DNA of 64,000 bases from Epiperipatus broadwayi (Eukaryota > Onychophora > Udeonychophora > Euonychophora > Peripatidae), in NCBI GenBank assembly GCA_028023455.1, contig JAQFVV010006848.1:233023-297022 (forward strand), in the 5' to 3' direction. This document shows, one piece after another, positions 35,625 to 48,100 of this stretch. Position numbers and translations under genes: made by a program. Under the pieces are notes generated by a model, which ran no database searches, had not been told where the DNA came from, and saw only the letters and a list, made by a program, of their open reading frames with translations. The first letter of the stretch is position 1. Every line of letters begins with the position of its first letter.

Positions 35625-36823
35625 TTAAATGGAAACCCAATGTCCATGTGTTTAAAAGAATAAGCTGTTAAGATAAAAAAACATGAATAAGCAGAGATTT
35701 ATGTTGCAAATTATGTATTCTTATTCATATTTAGTGTATAAAATAGGGTACATAATTTATAATGGGGTACCCTTTTTATTCTGCTCATTCAACTCTTTTA
35801 TGTTATAATTTGATGGGTGGATACTTGCCATATATAAAATTGCATATTCATTTTTTTAATTATTAAATGCTAGTAAAATATCTGTAAAAAAGTTAACAGA
35901 TGGTTTAATATATGTCATTTTAGCCATGTAAGTCTATTTTAAAAAAAAATATTAATTTTTTTTTCCATCCCGAGAAACAATGAGATTATTTAGTGTTATG
36001 ATATATAATGTAGTGCGCTTATATATTTGTTAAGAAACAAAATCTTTAAAATTTAAATTCAAATTATCGAAAATAAGTATTGAAATAACTGAAGTAATGA
36101 TTGAATAATATTTCTTTATAGTTTTCAAATACTGAAAAATATTTTAAAATTAAATGTAAAAAACTTATATTGAATAGTAAAAAATGATTTTAGATATTGC
36201 CTGATTTTGATGTAACAAAAAAAATTTTTTTTTGTTTGTAGTAAGTATATTTTTTAATACACTTTAATCATAGAATTAATTTTATAGTCTGCTTTTATTA
36301 AAAAGAGTATAAAACTTTTAAAGCATTAACATCTTATTTTTGTTTAGATGCATGCAAATTAAAAGAGAGAATCTTAATTTAGGTATTGAAATAAATAATA
36401 CATGTTATTACTAAAGTTTGGATATTAAAAAAGATGAATTGAAATGAGGTATATTTGCTACTCAAAACTTGTTTCATATTGGTTATATATATATATATAT
36501 ATATTGTGCCCTTGTCTGTAGGTCAGGTGATTAAAGAAAGGGAAGGTTACAATATATATATAATCACCTACTGATCTTGAGATTTCTGTGGTATAACTCC
36601 TTTGGTTCCAGCTTTAGCCTCCAAACCATCATCATAAGTTTAGCATAAATACTGAGTTCATGCAGTATCAATTAATCCCAAACCCAGGAGCATTACTTGT
36701 TTCTGTCTGCCATTTTGCCAGAAAAAAAATGTATTTTTTTTCTATGATAAAATTTCAATTTTTTTATGATTTTTTTTTTGAAAAATGCAATTTTTAATTA
36801 CTTTGTTTTTCTCAGTTTCTTAG
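35625..36823. other. AT-rich region without gene
   Basis: No coding frame. It holds the miniature TG...CA segment at 36505-36551 and a less AT-rich block at about 36560-36720 of unknown origin. Confidence 0.4.
36505..36551 (+). repeat. 47-bp TGTGCCC...TTACA segment in a TA run
   Basis: A 47-bp island with LTR-like ends sits between two (TA)n runs. Its start TGTGCCCTTGTCTGTAGGTC resembles the G1 LTR start (TGTGCCCTTTTGTATGGGTC, read at 49501 on the minus strand). Likely a drastically deleted G1-type LTR. Confidence 0.4.
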
Positions 36824-36910
36824 ATTCAGTTACAGACCAAATTTGCTTCTGCAGAAGTGAATTCATTCACTGCTTATTTCAGTCCAAAAATTTACATTTT
36901 AGTATCAACT
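36824..36910 (+). CDS. Candidate host exon 1 (87 nt, phase 0)
   Basis: The acceptor CTCAGTTTCTTAG, preceded by a T-rich tract, is followed by an 87-nt open segment reading IQLQTKFASAEVNSFTAY and then ILVST. It ends at the donor ACT/GTGAGT. The open frame, codon mix and both splice signals support an exon. No protein family is recognised. A diverged second copy of its 3' half and donor is at 37872-37945. Confidence 0.4.
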
Positions 36911-37034
36911 GTGAGTATTGTTTTTGTTTTAATTTATTTTTTAATAATAAATTTTAATTTTATAGAATACATTTTTAGGCACTGATAGAATTTATAAAGT
37001 CAGGTTCATTAGAGATAAATGTAATATAGGGTAT

Positions 37035-37197
37035 TTTCAAGTTCCCTCAATCCATTCACTCTATCTCACATAACTGTTACACATATTCACAAATGTAAAA
37101 AGGAGAAATGACCCCAAAAACACATATTTTATGCTGAACCAGCACTCATCATTTTGTCAAGATCATCATCTCCCACACATATATTTAGTGCTCATAT
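37035..37197. repeat. Single arm of the foldback repeat found at 51.5-52.0 kb
   Basis: CCTCAATCCATTCACTCTAT, then AACCAGCACTCATCA and ATCATCATCTCCCACACAT, match in order both arms of the foldback element at 51484-52046. Lies inside the intron between candidate exons. Confidence 0.55.
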
Positions 37198-37302
37198 AAA
37201 TTTGTTTATTTTTAGGTTTATTGATTTTTGTTTCTATTCATTTCATTCTCATGTGCTGTTCTTACTGTTATTTTTTTGTGCTTTCACTAAAACCAAATTT
37301 AG

Positions 37303-37373
37303 GGTCTGAAAGTAAAACAGAGAGACATGAATTCATCCAATTTCAATATTTCTGCTATGAAAAATTATCTCAG
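37303..37373 (+). CDS. Candidate host exon 2 (71 nt)
   Basis: The acceptor CCAAATTTAG lies upstream and the donor CTCAG/GTAAGT is a near-consensus 5' splice site. Two of three frames are open. The frame that continues phase 0 from 36910 reads GLKVKQRDMNSSNFNIS; the other reads SESKTERHEFIQFQYF. Short, and the family is unknown, so the call rests on splice signals and an open frame only. Confidence 0.35.
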
Positions 37374-37559
37374 GTAAGTGATGTTATATATCTTTTTTTT
37401 CAGCATTTAGTGACAGATGTGATAAAGCTGTTTATAAAAATGTCATTTTAATATTTAACTTTCAAAATGTAGAATTTGTGAACCAATGTAAAAATAAACA
37501 TTTTTCAAAAGTATTAAAAATCTTTTTTTTAAATTTTTTTTTAAAGTAATGACTATTTA

Positions 37560-37670
37560 ATCAGCTTTATTACATTCTTTAATATTTTCTCTTTCTAACA
37601 ATATATATATTTATACTAATTGCATTCAAACATAATACACACTAACAATTATAAAATTTATAATTGTTTT
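37560..37670. repeat. Direct repeat, copy 1 (partner 37965-38075)
   Basis: Shares TCAGCTTT.TTACATTCT and TTATACTAATTGCATTCAAA, then ATACACACTAACAATTATAA, with 37965-38075. The partner lies just downstream of the duplicated exon, so exon and intron were probably duplicated together. Confidence 0.75.
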
Positions 37671-37871
37671 TAATCAGTGCTGCCCTCTTTTTGTGTTTAT
37701 TTGTGATTATTAGAAAATGATTACAAATACCAGTATTTTTTTAAACAAGAAATCTTTTTAAATAAAAGACTTATTGTAATAATTATTAAGTATGTAATCT
37801 TAAACGAAAAAAGTTCAAATTATTTTTAAGTAATTTAAATAGCATAAAAGTATTTATGATAAAGTTTTCAG

Positions 37872-37945
37872 CTCTTCACATACAGTTTAAAGTTTATTTA
37901 AATAACGGAGAATTAATGCTTAAAATTAATATTTTTCTATCAACT
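37872..37945 (+). CDS. Candidate duplicated exon (74 nt)
   Basis: Follows TTTTCAG and ends at ATCAACT/GTGAGTACT, nearly identical to the end and donor of the exon at 36824-36910. The frame reads HIQFKVYLNNGELML and then NIFLST, against IQLQTKF...YILVST. It probably arose by tandem exon duplication. Its entry phase does not match exon 2, so it is either an alternative exon or a decayed copy. Confidence 0.3.
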
Positions 37946-37964
37946 GTGAGTACTGCTTTTTATC

Positions 37965-38075
37965 AGCTTTGTTACATTCTCTGGTTATTGCTCTTGCTAA
38001 TAATATACATATCTTTTTATACTAATTGCATTCAAACAAAATACACACTAACAATTATAAATTTTATAATTTTTA
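37965..38075. repeat. Direct repeat, copy 2 (partner 37560-37670)
   Basis: See copy 1. It follows the duplicated exon donor by about 15 bp. Confidence 0.75.
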
Positions 38076-40576
38076 AAAAAATTCAAGGTGACGATTTCAG
38101 TGACATTTTCACATATACATTGTACACTGCCAACAAGATGATAAACTAAATAATTTTACACATAAATTAATTTTCACTTCTATTTTCTTTTAGTATAATG
38201 TTTATACTATGATTATCTCAAACTACTTTTGCTTTATACTATTAACTATAAGACTAATTATTCTATTCGACAAGATCACAACATTTTTAACTTTAAATAA
38301 ATACCAAGAAAACCTATCAATCGCATAGGAATACCAAGCTGCTCCTCTTTGTTACGCCTCTATATATTTCCATGACTAACACTGATAATTAATAAACTCA
38401 AATATAATGTTTATAATTCTTTAATTAATGTGCATTATTTAATAATATTATAATTTAATGAGTATATTTTTCCAATAATTACTATTCTAATAATGTCACT
38501 ATTAATAATAATATTATAATAAGGAGATTTCGGAATTATCATTGTTTTTTAATCAACCATTTAATCAACCTACTAGATCCCAAAGCAGAATTTTACTTAC
38601 GTCTATGGGTAATACAACAATTAAGGAAAATCTCGACCATCATAATTATATTAAAATTATGTTATCATTTTATATTTTATAATCTTTAATACCTCAAAAC
38701 AAATAACCAATGTAACTTTAAAAAAATATATATTAATACATAATCTAATCATTAAAATGTTTAATAATATGATTATCTGAGACATAACATACTTTACTGC
38801 ATTTAGAATACATCCTCCATTTATGACTTATGTAATCACATTGACTTGGTGCAAATTAATATATCTTTTAAAATATGTTCCTTCTTAACAATTATTCACA
38901 TTCTCTTATTGTTAAGTTGATTCTTATCCAAAATTTAAATTTGATAAGTTAATTATTATTGTACTATTAATAATCTGTAACTATGCTATAGTGCTGAAAA
39001 CTGAGAATAAGGAAACATGAGTATATGTAAAAACAGGCAAAACTCTTCATATATGTGATCATGTCATAATTAGTGGTTTAATGATTATATGTACTTAATC
39101 AGATTTATAAACATTAAATTTATTAACATATTATTTACAAACATTATCAATTATGTTTGAATTAATAAATCATTTGACAAACAACAAAATAAAAAAAAAA
39201 TAATAATAATATAACATGATGACATTATTTACACATTAGAATATCTCTATCTCTCCTTAATAATTCAATTGAATACCAACATTAATAATATAATGTTTTC
39301 CCATTATAGTTCATCTTAGTCTCTTTATACAATATAAGTATTTCTACTACCTTCATTGAAACCTTTTACTGATAATCAATGAAATTTTATTATTAAAAAT
39401 TACAATTATCACTAGAGATTATTTTAACAAATATCACCTATAATCATTGAACAATTTTAAATGTATATGAAGATTGAAATGTTGATATTTTTTAATATAA
39501 AAATACTAATTTTACAACGTTTTCGTTTTGGGGGAGAGGTTTCGATAGTAAATGCAATCTTTTTTAAGACTTAACAATTTACAGTTGGTATCCTTTTTCA
39601 TTGACATCCAATTCTCTATGTACAATAAACACTTGCATAACGAATAACACAGAAAATTATTTCCATTTCATGTTCTTTTTAAATCACAAATAAATTTCTT
39701 TTTTATTTAATTTAATTATATTTTACTGGAGTATTAATTCTTTATTATGACTTTCATCTTTTATAACACTGTTAATTACATTTTGATAATCCACTTCCTC
39801 TCATGGGTATCCCCCTTAAATATTATCATTTTATCAGCTAATATTTTATGCAAACATACAGTCTACTAAGCAGATTTCCATGATCTTGGATTTAACTTTA
39901 TATTTTTTAAACTACAGTGTCTTTATTCTACATGTTCATTAAATCATTTCAACTGAAATGGATATTGATTTACTATATTATTTATTACTAGTGCTTCCTT
40001 TTTTTCTTCTCTTATAATATATATCTTCCATTAGATTTCATTTACAAGCAATTTAAAGTTTATATTATATCATGCAATTAAGATCTTATATCAAGAATTA
40101 AATAAATAATCATCAAGTTGTTCCTTCCTTTTAGTCCATTCTGACTAGTCATTATATTAATTCCATTCATAATATCAATCATATATGATCATCATCATTA
40201 TGTAATAAATAATATGCCAATAACCTTTAATTGCTCTAAATTAATAATTAAATCAGATTTTTTTTTTCAATAGCATTCATTTCAGACATTCTTAAGTAAA
40301 TACTTTCATTTAAATTATTTATTAAGTTAGTTTTGTTGTACTTAAGTTTTAATTATTCAATCTAACATGAATACTTTTTCTTTTGTCTGTTAATACATTT
40401 GAAACATAACAGTTTACAGTTTTTATCAACAATAAAATGGAGAATAAAATAAATCTTTTCTGTCATCAATTTATTACATATCAGTTAAATACTCACTATT
40501 CTTGAATCTCCTTATTTTTGTATTTGATTACATACTTGGATAACCTTACAACATTTTCATTCCATTATCTTAGTGT
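38076..40576. other. Gene-free AT-rich block
   Basis: No coding frame of note and no element with defined ends. A GTTTTGGGGGAGAGG string at 39524-39540 resembles a polypurine tract, but no LTR start follows. The composition is like that of the G1 LTR, so it may be old LTR material. Confidence 0.4.
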
Positions 40577-40640
40577 TCTAGAGCAGCTGTTGGCAACCGG
40601 TGAGCTTGGATCATTGATGATATGTGATATAATTTTAATA
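40577..40640. repeat. hAT-like terminal sequence, weak
   Basis: AGAGCAGCTGTTGGCAACCGG resembles the CAGNGGTTGGCAACC end of many hAT transposons. I found no matching inverted end nearby. It could be the left end of the decayed element whose transposase remnants are at 42150-42520. Confidence 0.25.
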
Positions 40641-41012
40641 GTCCGCAAAAAAATTCAGATATTATTTACATTTGCTAAGCTGATTTAATAAAATTTTTAA
40701 ATAAAAAAGAAATTTTGTTTTAAGTTGTATTATTATATGTAAAATAGAACAAGAACATTATATTTGTACTTGATTTCTTACAAAATATTTAACATGTTGC
40801 AGTGACATCATTGAAACTGAGGATTAGTAAAACAATTTTAAACCAAGAGCAGTAAATGTTGCACTAATTTCTAATAAATTGTGAGGGTAACTCAAAATCG
40901 TATCCACCCCAATGTTTAGCAGCCTATAGTGTTAGGTTATGTCTGGTCAATATTTATATCTGTTTATGTTGAATTAATCTAGTAGACATAAATATGATAA
41001 GATATCACCTAT

Positions 41013-41970
41013 TTATTTGCATTCATTAGAAACAGGTCATAGGTTTGAAAAAGATTGTATAAAAATGATTAATTACACAAATAATAGAAGGGATAGGAAA
41101 ATTAAAGAGACAATCTTGATTAAGAGTATAAGACCAAGTCTTAATAGAGATTTCTGGGTAAGAACAATAATTTTGTAAACAATTGTTAATAATAATTAGA
41201 ATTTGAAAGGTAAAGGGAAAAAAGTTAAAGAAAATGACAATAGAGGGAGTGTTAAACAAATACAAATTTTGAATTTTTTTGTCAGTTGGGTTTTGGTAAT
41301 AGAATTAACAAGAAGTAAGTAATTTTTTGTAATAAAAACAAAATAATTTGTAATGTGAGTAAAGCTAATTGATAGAAATATTTAATAAAAATAAAACAAG
41401 ATTAGAAGTTGATTTTATAATACAAGAAAAATCATAATAATATGCATTAAATAGTAAAACAAATGTTAAAGTTATAATTATTATATTAAATAATATTTTA
41501 AAAAATAAAATAAAGTGATATAAAATAAATTAATATAAAATATTGATAAAATTATTTAAAAGGTAAAATAATAAAATGGGAAATGATTATTTATAAAGGT
41601 CATATTAAAATTTATAATTATTTTTGTTTATATTGTGTATTTAATTATGTATATTAATTTGTATATCAATTTGTGGATAAGGGTAATAATTGTATAATTA
41701 TATATTTGAATATTGTAGCTCTAATGATGACTGCAGAACAGTCGAAACTGTTAGTTTATTACAAATAAAAGTATTGATAAAGTGTCTAAAAAGGTATTAA
41801 CGGTATGATATGTTATAATAGAAATCAGTATATAGAAAAAGAAGAAGTAGAAAATTATATTACTTACATAAAAACATAGCGCTATATAAAATAATATCTC
41901 ATTATCCACAATTAATCATTTTTATAGTATCTTTCTCAAACCTATGACCTGTTTCTAATGAACGCAAATA
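41013..41970. mobile_element. Element with 61-bp inverted arms, PLE-tail-like
   Basis: Arms 41013-41073 and 41910-41970 are inverted copies (TTCATTAGAAACAGGTCATA is shared). The interior is AT-rich and non-coding. At 41722-41752 is AATGATGACTG...CAGTCGAAACTG, a hammerhead-like stem with the C of the CUGAUGA core replaced. The inverted tails and this motif suggest a PLE remnant, though a foldback DNA element is possible. Confidence 0.5.
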
Positions 41971-44594
41971 ACTTTAATTTAAAATATGATCATAAATAAT
42001 TCTATAATAATAGGATCAACGCAGCAAAATTAAGAGAATATGAGTTTTAAAATATGATGTTTGTACTTCAGAAAGAAAAATTAGTCTTCTACACAAATCT
42101 TCAAAGACAACAATGGCACAGAGAAAGATAATTTTATTTCATTCTAATTTCTAAATATTGTTTTAGTGAAAATGAATTTGTTAAACAATTTATGATAAAA
42201 CTTGGAGGAATACTTTCTCTGTCAAAATTAAAACCATTCAGAATATTTCACTATCGACCAAACTGTCTTTCAAAATGGAGTAATAAAATTTCCACTAATG
42301 GCAGTGAAATTCTTAAATTGTTAAAGTGACTTCTTTTGTTGCAATTGATGAAATTTCCAACATTACTGAATTCACACAAGTGATTCCATTTATTTGTGTT
42401 TGAAATAAAAACATGTGGCAGAAGAACTGTTTGAATCCCTCTATCTTCATGAAAATACTCGATGTGAAATTAGTTGTAGTAATATTATCTTCATTTATCA
42501 AAAGCAGAATGTAGCTGCAAACAGATTAAGATCAATGACATGAAAGACAATTGTGTTTGCAGCAAATTTTGCCCTGTTCATTGTAGTATATGTAAAAAAG
42601 TATTGTCTTCCTAATTAGAAGAACTAAAATATATGATAAAGTTGGGCCAAACATAGATAAATTTTCTTGTAATAAAATTTTGATATAATTTAATGAACCT
42701 CATAATAAAACAAAAATGCTTTCACAAGTAGAGTCTGTACAACAAATTAATGATAACAATGGGTTTTAGTGTTTGGTCTTCATTATACCCATTTCATGAA
42801 ATTTAACTGAGTCATTATTTCCATGTAAACTGTATCAAAGCATTTGCATTCAAATCTGGTAATTGCAAAGACAATTACAAATTGTTAATTAGTACATTTT
42901 CTTAATTTAATAAATTATTATTTATAATGATTCAGATGTTTGTCTGGGATAATTTATATCATAGTTGAAAGTAGAGTAAGTGTGACACAGGTAAATAAAA
43001 TTATAACAATTTACTCTCAATAACCACTGAACAAATGATACAAATATATGCAAGAGATTGTGTCACTTGATGAATGCTGCTTTAGCACAAAATCAAACTT
43101 GGAGATCATTTCTCTCTTCATGTAATTTTAGTCATGTTTCAAGAATGTGTGTTGGAATGGGGGCAATTAAGAACTTATTATGAATTACAAATTGTCTAAA
43201 CAAAAAGATGGCATAAGCCACTAAATCTATGAAAATAGAAGCAAAATGTTAAGAAAGATATGTAACAAATGGTAAAGATGTATCAAACGATTTGAAGAAT
43301 GAAGTAGTAATATTAATATTTAGGAAATGTTTATAAAAAGGCATTAGAAATTACAGACTGGAGAATTCCTGATAAGAGATGCCAGAAGTTATAAAAGATG
43401 AAAATATCAAATTATGATACACTTTAACCTTTACTTAGAAAATGAATTGATTATTGATACTTGAACTGCAGTGGCATTGTGGACCCATGAAATATAAGGG
43501 TCTCACAATGAAGTAGTTTTTGCCATTGCGTGCCTTCAAATTTGTAGTTCTTGAAAGAATGACCTATAGCGAGATATCTCTCAAAAAAGCCATAGGAAAA
43601 GGACATAACCAAGGAGCTCCCGGCACTTGTTAAAATCTGGAGCAGTCATCAAGATAATATGGGATATATAAACTGATATTCAATGTGAACTTTGAGATAT
43701 TTTAAACAAAATTTCAATTAGTAACCTAATAGTAACTTCTAAATGAACTCTTATCTGACTATCAAAAGAATTATAAATCTGTTATTAATATTTTATGTGT
43801 AATGTTTGGTTTAATTATTTTTACTGTTTGTGTGTGTGTGTGTGTTTAGTAACTAAATTATTAAACTTTAAGTTGGGTGTAGATGACTGCATAGAGTTGT
43901 TAAGTTTGGATTAGGTCAAGTGGGGTTAATTTCAAACTGTTTGTTTCATAGTTGAATCAAGGCTGATGGATGCGATGTATGGCATTTATATTAATGTAAC
44001 ATGAAGGGTGCTTGCATACATAGCAACATGCCCAAATTAATGCATGGCACAGAAGTGTAGCCATCATGTTGCAATAAACATGGATGTACTTCCCACACAA
44101 TTGAGTTCCTTTTGACCTATGGGTTGGGACTATAAGTCAGTAAGGACTGCTCACCCTTTCCATTTATATATATGATTTCTTCACCAGATAGATGCACATT
44201 CCTGTACTGGATGAAGATCATTCTTTTTTAATAATATCATGCTGCAGATGCTCATTCCTGTTAGTATTGTTTTATGCTAACATCTTCATGTTGCATTGGT
44301 TATGTCTGTATATCAAGAAGTTAGTGTTGGTTTAGCTGTGAACTTTTAGCCTGGGGCTAGATGTTTTGAAAAGTTTTTAAATGCGTAGTCTATGTAGCCT
44401 ATCTATGCTCAACATTCTAAAATATTAAATTATAGAAATTGTACATCTGTGCAAACTTACCCAGATATCAAAACTTAAATTTAAAAATAATAATAACAAA
44501 ACTAAAGCAATATTAAATAATTTAGTCCTAAAATTTATATATGTGCATAAATAAAAGTTTGTGAAATTATTACTGGCAATGGTTTATTTTATTA
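41971..44594 (+). pseudogene. Region with a decayed hAT-type (ZBED5-like) transposase
   Basis: Around 42330-42450 the plus strand reads SFVAIDEISNITEFTQVIPF and then, after a stop, NKNMWQKNCLNPSIFMKIL. This parallels the AIDES.DI..T.Q..IF catalytic block of hAT transposases and their domesticated relatives. Flanking frames (FMIKLGGILSLSKLKPF) may belong to it. All frames carry stops. From about 43.4 to 44.6 kb I see no gene; a less AT-rich block at 43.9-44.2 kb is unassigned. Confidence 0.35.
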
Positions 44595-44755
44595 TCTTTA
44601 AGTGTCCATATATATTCAATGGACCATTAGTAGAAATGAATTTTCATTCTTGCTATTAAAAAGGTGAGAAGGTTGCTTTGACAGCAGTGAGAAATATTGA
44701 TTACTAACTATATTTACTGTGAATGTTTAGGTGGTTACTGGATGGTATCTAATTA
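44595..44755. repeat. 160-bp direct repeat, copy 1
   Basis: Starts TCTTTAAGTGTCCATATATA and ends GGTATCTAATTA; the second copy is at 44959-45115 with about a dozen differences. No coding content. Confidence 0.9.
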
Positions 44756-44958
44756 CATCATTATCCCAGATTAGCTTTAGGCACTATTTCGCTTCTTATT
44801 TCTAAATAATACATGGGCAATTTAAAAGTATTGCATTAACTAATGTTATAGATGACTATTTATTAGTCTGCATTATAGTGACATGTTTATTTCATGTTTA
44901 AAGAGGTTTATTTAAGCTTCATTGTAACAATATTTCATACTCTGTAGTCAAGTTGCAA

Positions 44959-45115
44959 TCTTTAAGTGTCCATATATATGTAATGGACCATTAGTAGGAA
45001 TGGATTTTCATTCTTGCTATTAAAAGGGTGAGAAGGTTGCCTTGACAGCAGTGAGAAATATTGATTACTATATTTACTGTGAATGTTTAGGTGGTGACTG
45101 GTTGGTATCTAATTA
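44959..45115. repeat. 160-bp direct repeat, copy 2, abutting a TA run
   Basis: Same unit as 44595-44755. Where copy 1 continues ATTACATCATTATCCCAG, copy 2 passes into (TA)n that leads to the G1 LTR. Confidence 0.9.
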
Positions 45116-45145
45116 TATATATATATTATAACGATCCATACGATA

Positions 45146-45189
<44 letters not shown>

Positions 45190-45192
<3 letters not shown>

Positions 45193-48100
45193 ACCCTCAC
45201 TTCCCGATATATATAATATAACTTAAAATATGACTAGCTCAATTAAATCGTTATGCTCGGCTAAAATATGTATAACTATCATTAATATATTTTTATAATA
45301 CTATATCTTATCAGATTCATTATAACTTACCAAAATTAATATAGTTCAATATCATGTACTAATTAAATAAGTATTTATTAAAATCATGAGACTATGAAGT
45401 GAAGTTACAAGTGGTAATTGAATTTACATTGAGCTAATGTCTTCCCAAGACACTATCTCAATGGCATAAGAATACTATTACCTCTTTATTATCTCATTAC
45501 TACATCTACAGCACTCTTATGTCTTTTATAAAAATTAACTAACTTCAATAATAATAATAAATAAATCTCAATCTTTTATTAAGGAAATATAATTAAATAA
45601 TCTCAGGTTCTTTTAATTATTTTAAAGTAATAATATTTCTTGCAGATAGGCATGATAAGGGATTTAATATCAAACCTAACTACACCTAACTTATCATAAT
45701 AATAATAACTAACAATAATAATTTCTAGTGTATAAATTAATCTTATCTATTTTATTATACTATTAATCATTAAGAAAATAAGTGAATTATCTACATGTCT
45801 TTCATTTTCATATAGTATCTTAATTTAAAAATTATACTAAAATCTTATAATTTAATAATATATGGCAATAAATAATATTATACTCTTATATTGTGCATTA
45901 TAATTACCTTGTGACCATTATAATATTATATGTTAATGTCAATCAATTTCTATAAATTATATTAAGAAAATACTGTGTTTCTTTTTTAAAAATAATAATA
46001 ATAAATTCATACTGTGCAAATATTATGTTTATTCAAATTATCTGTTGTCAAATGCTGTGGTGTAAAATAATGAATTCGACACACTTTTAAAACAACTTAA
46101 ACAAATTTATTTACATCAACTTTAATAAACAACTTATGTACATTATTTACATTACAAGTGGAAACCAAAGAAAATAAAAAATAAGAAAAATAATAATACA
46201 AGATTTTTACACTGTTACTATTTCCATAAACACAAATAGATAATCCATACATTTCTTAAATGTTTTATCAGTAACATCTAATTAAGTTTATGAATTTAAA
46301 TCTTAATAGATATCATTTGTCATTAGTTAGTACAAAAGAAGACTTTTATGTAAAATATCACTTATGTAGCATATGTAAAATAAACAAACTTTAACAATTA
46401 AAAAATGCTACTTCACTTAAGTATTATTGCTATTTCTATTATAATGTACTAGTATGTATTACATTTACTATTAGCATTAATCAAATATCAACTAATGTAT
46501 AGACTGATATAACTTTATAATATAATGACATTTATTGATTATATAATTATTTACTTCATTCTGATGTAATTCCATACTGTATGTCTTACCAAAATATGCA
46601 ATACATATATGTTCTTTTCTTAAAATAATATTTAAAATTATTCAACAATTTCAAATTTTATAAAGTATTATATTAAAATAAATTCTATGATTCTTTTCTA
46701 TTTAAACTACTACTCTTCTCTACTCGTAATTCCTATTCCTTCCTAATAAAATTCTATCTACAAATATCATTTTGACCTTATTTAACTTCAGTAACAGCTT
46801 ACCAATTTTTAAAAAAAATAATGACTATCCAAACTATCTTATACCTCATCATCGATATACGATAAACCCTTCAAACAAAATATAAATTTCTATATAAAAT
46901 TAATTTAACTTATCTAATAAAAAAAAAAAAATAAAATATAGATATTTTTACCTCTTACTAACTTGAAAAGTAATATAAATAACTCATACTAATATAATAA
47001 ATCAAGTTCCTAATATTGTAACAGAAAAACATTAAAACTTATTCACGAAAGAATCATATAATTATTTATGGATTTCTCTTATTACGTTATAATAAATTTA
47101 TATCATAAATTTAAAGTATGCATATTAAAATAAAACTGTTATTACTAATATTATGCGTGTATATTCTTTAAATATTTATACATTCATTCACAATCAAATA
47201 ATATTTGGTTGATCTAAAGAAAACAAAGCAAAATACATCAAATTATTACTATTATATAATTTTTACCATAAATGATACTCCAATTTATAATCCGCCACAC
47301 GATGTCCTCCAGGATTACAGTTTTACAAAATAATTTCACATTTATACTCAACAATTATTCTTTAAAATATTACGTGTTGTATAATTATATAAAAATAAAC
47401 TTTATGAAATTAATTGTTATATTAATATTTAGTTACTTTTTTTAAAAAATGTACCTCTCTTATCTTTAATAGATCAATAAATAATTAAATATCTATGTTA
47501 GTTAAGAAAAACAAAAAATATGTTACATAAATCCAACGTTGTCTTCTTTCCACCCATAATTGTTCTTTTTTCCTAGGCACAAACTTTTACCAACATCACT
47601 TCTTTTTCCGGTACATCACGTGTTTAAACAGTTTTTACGAAATAAATGAAAACGTTTTTTTTTTTAAAAAATAAAATAAAATAAGCTCCACCATAAGAAA
47701 CAAAATAATAATTAAAATAGTTTATAGGATCCGGATTCATTTCTTTAAAGAAAAATTTTTTAAAAAAAATTATTACTTTCCTCGTATTAATCAATAGTTT
47801 ATAATGTTCTTATTTAATTATTCTGAATTGACTTGGATATCCACGTATACTTATTTGCACATTCTTTAACCAATATTTAGGTAAGATTAATTTCTAAATT
47901 CTTCTGTACGACCAGCGTCCAGACTTTACTATATAATATTTTATTTACAGGTATTTCTTTGCCAATTAAACTTCCAATTTATTTGCCTTTTAAAACTATC
48001 AAAATCTAGTCTTTTAAACTACAAAGACTTAACAAGGCAAGTAATTCTACAATTATTATTAATTACCATATCTTTACCAAGATATATACTTAAATTTGTA

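Noticed and set aside
36479-36503. CRISPR-like or regularly spaced repeat arrays around TA and AAT tracts
   Set aside because: No unique spacers; all are simple microsatellites or transposon duplications, and the sequence is eukaryotic in character.
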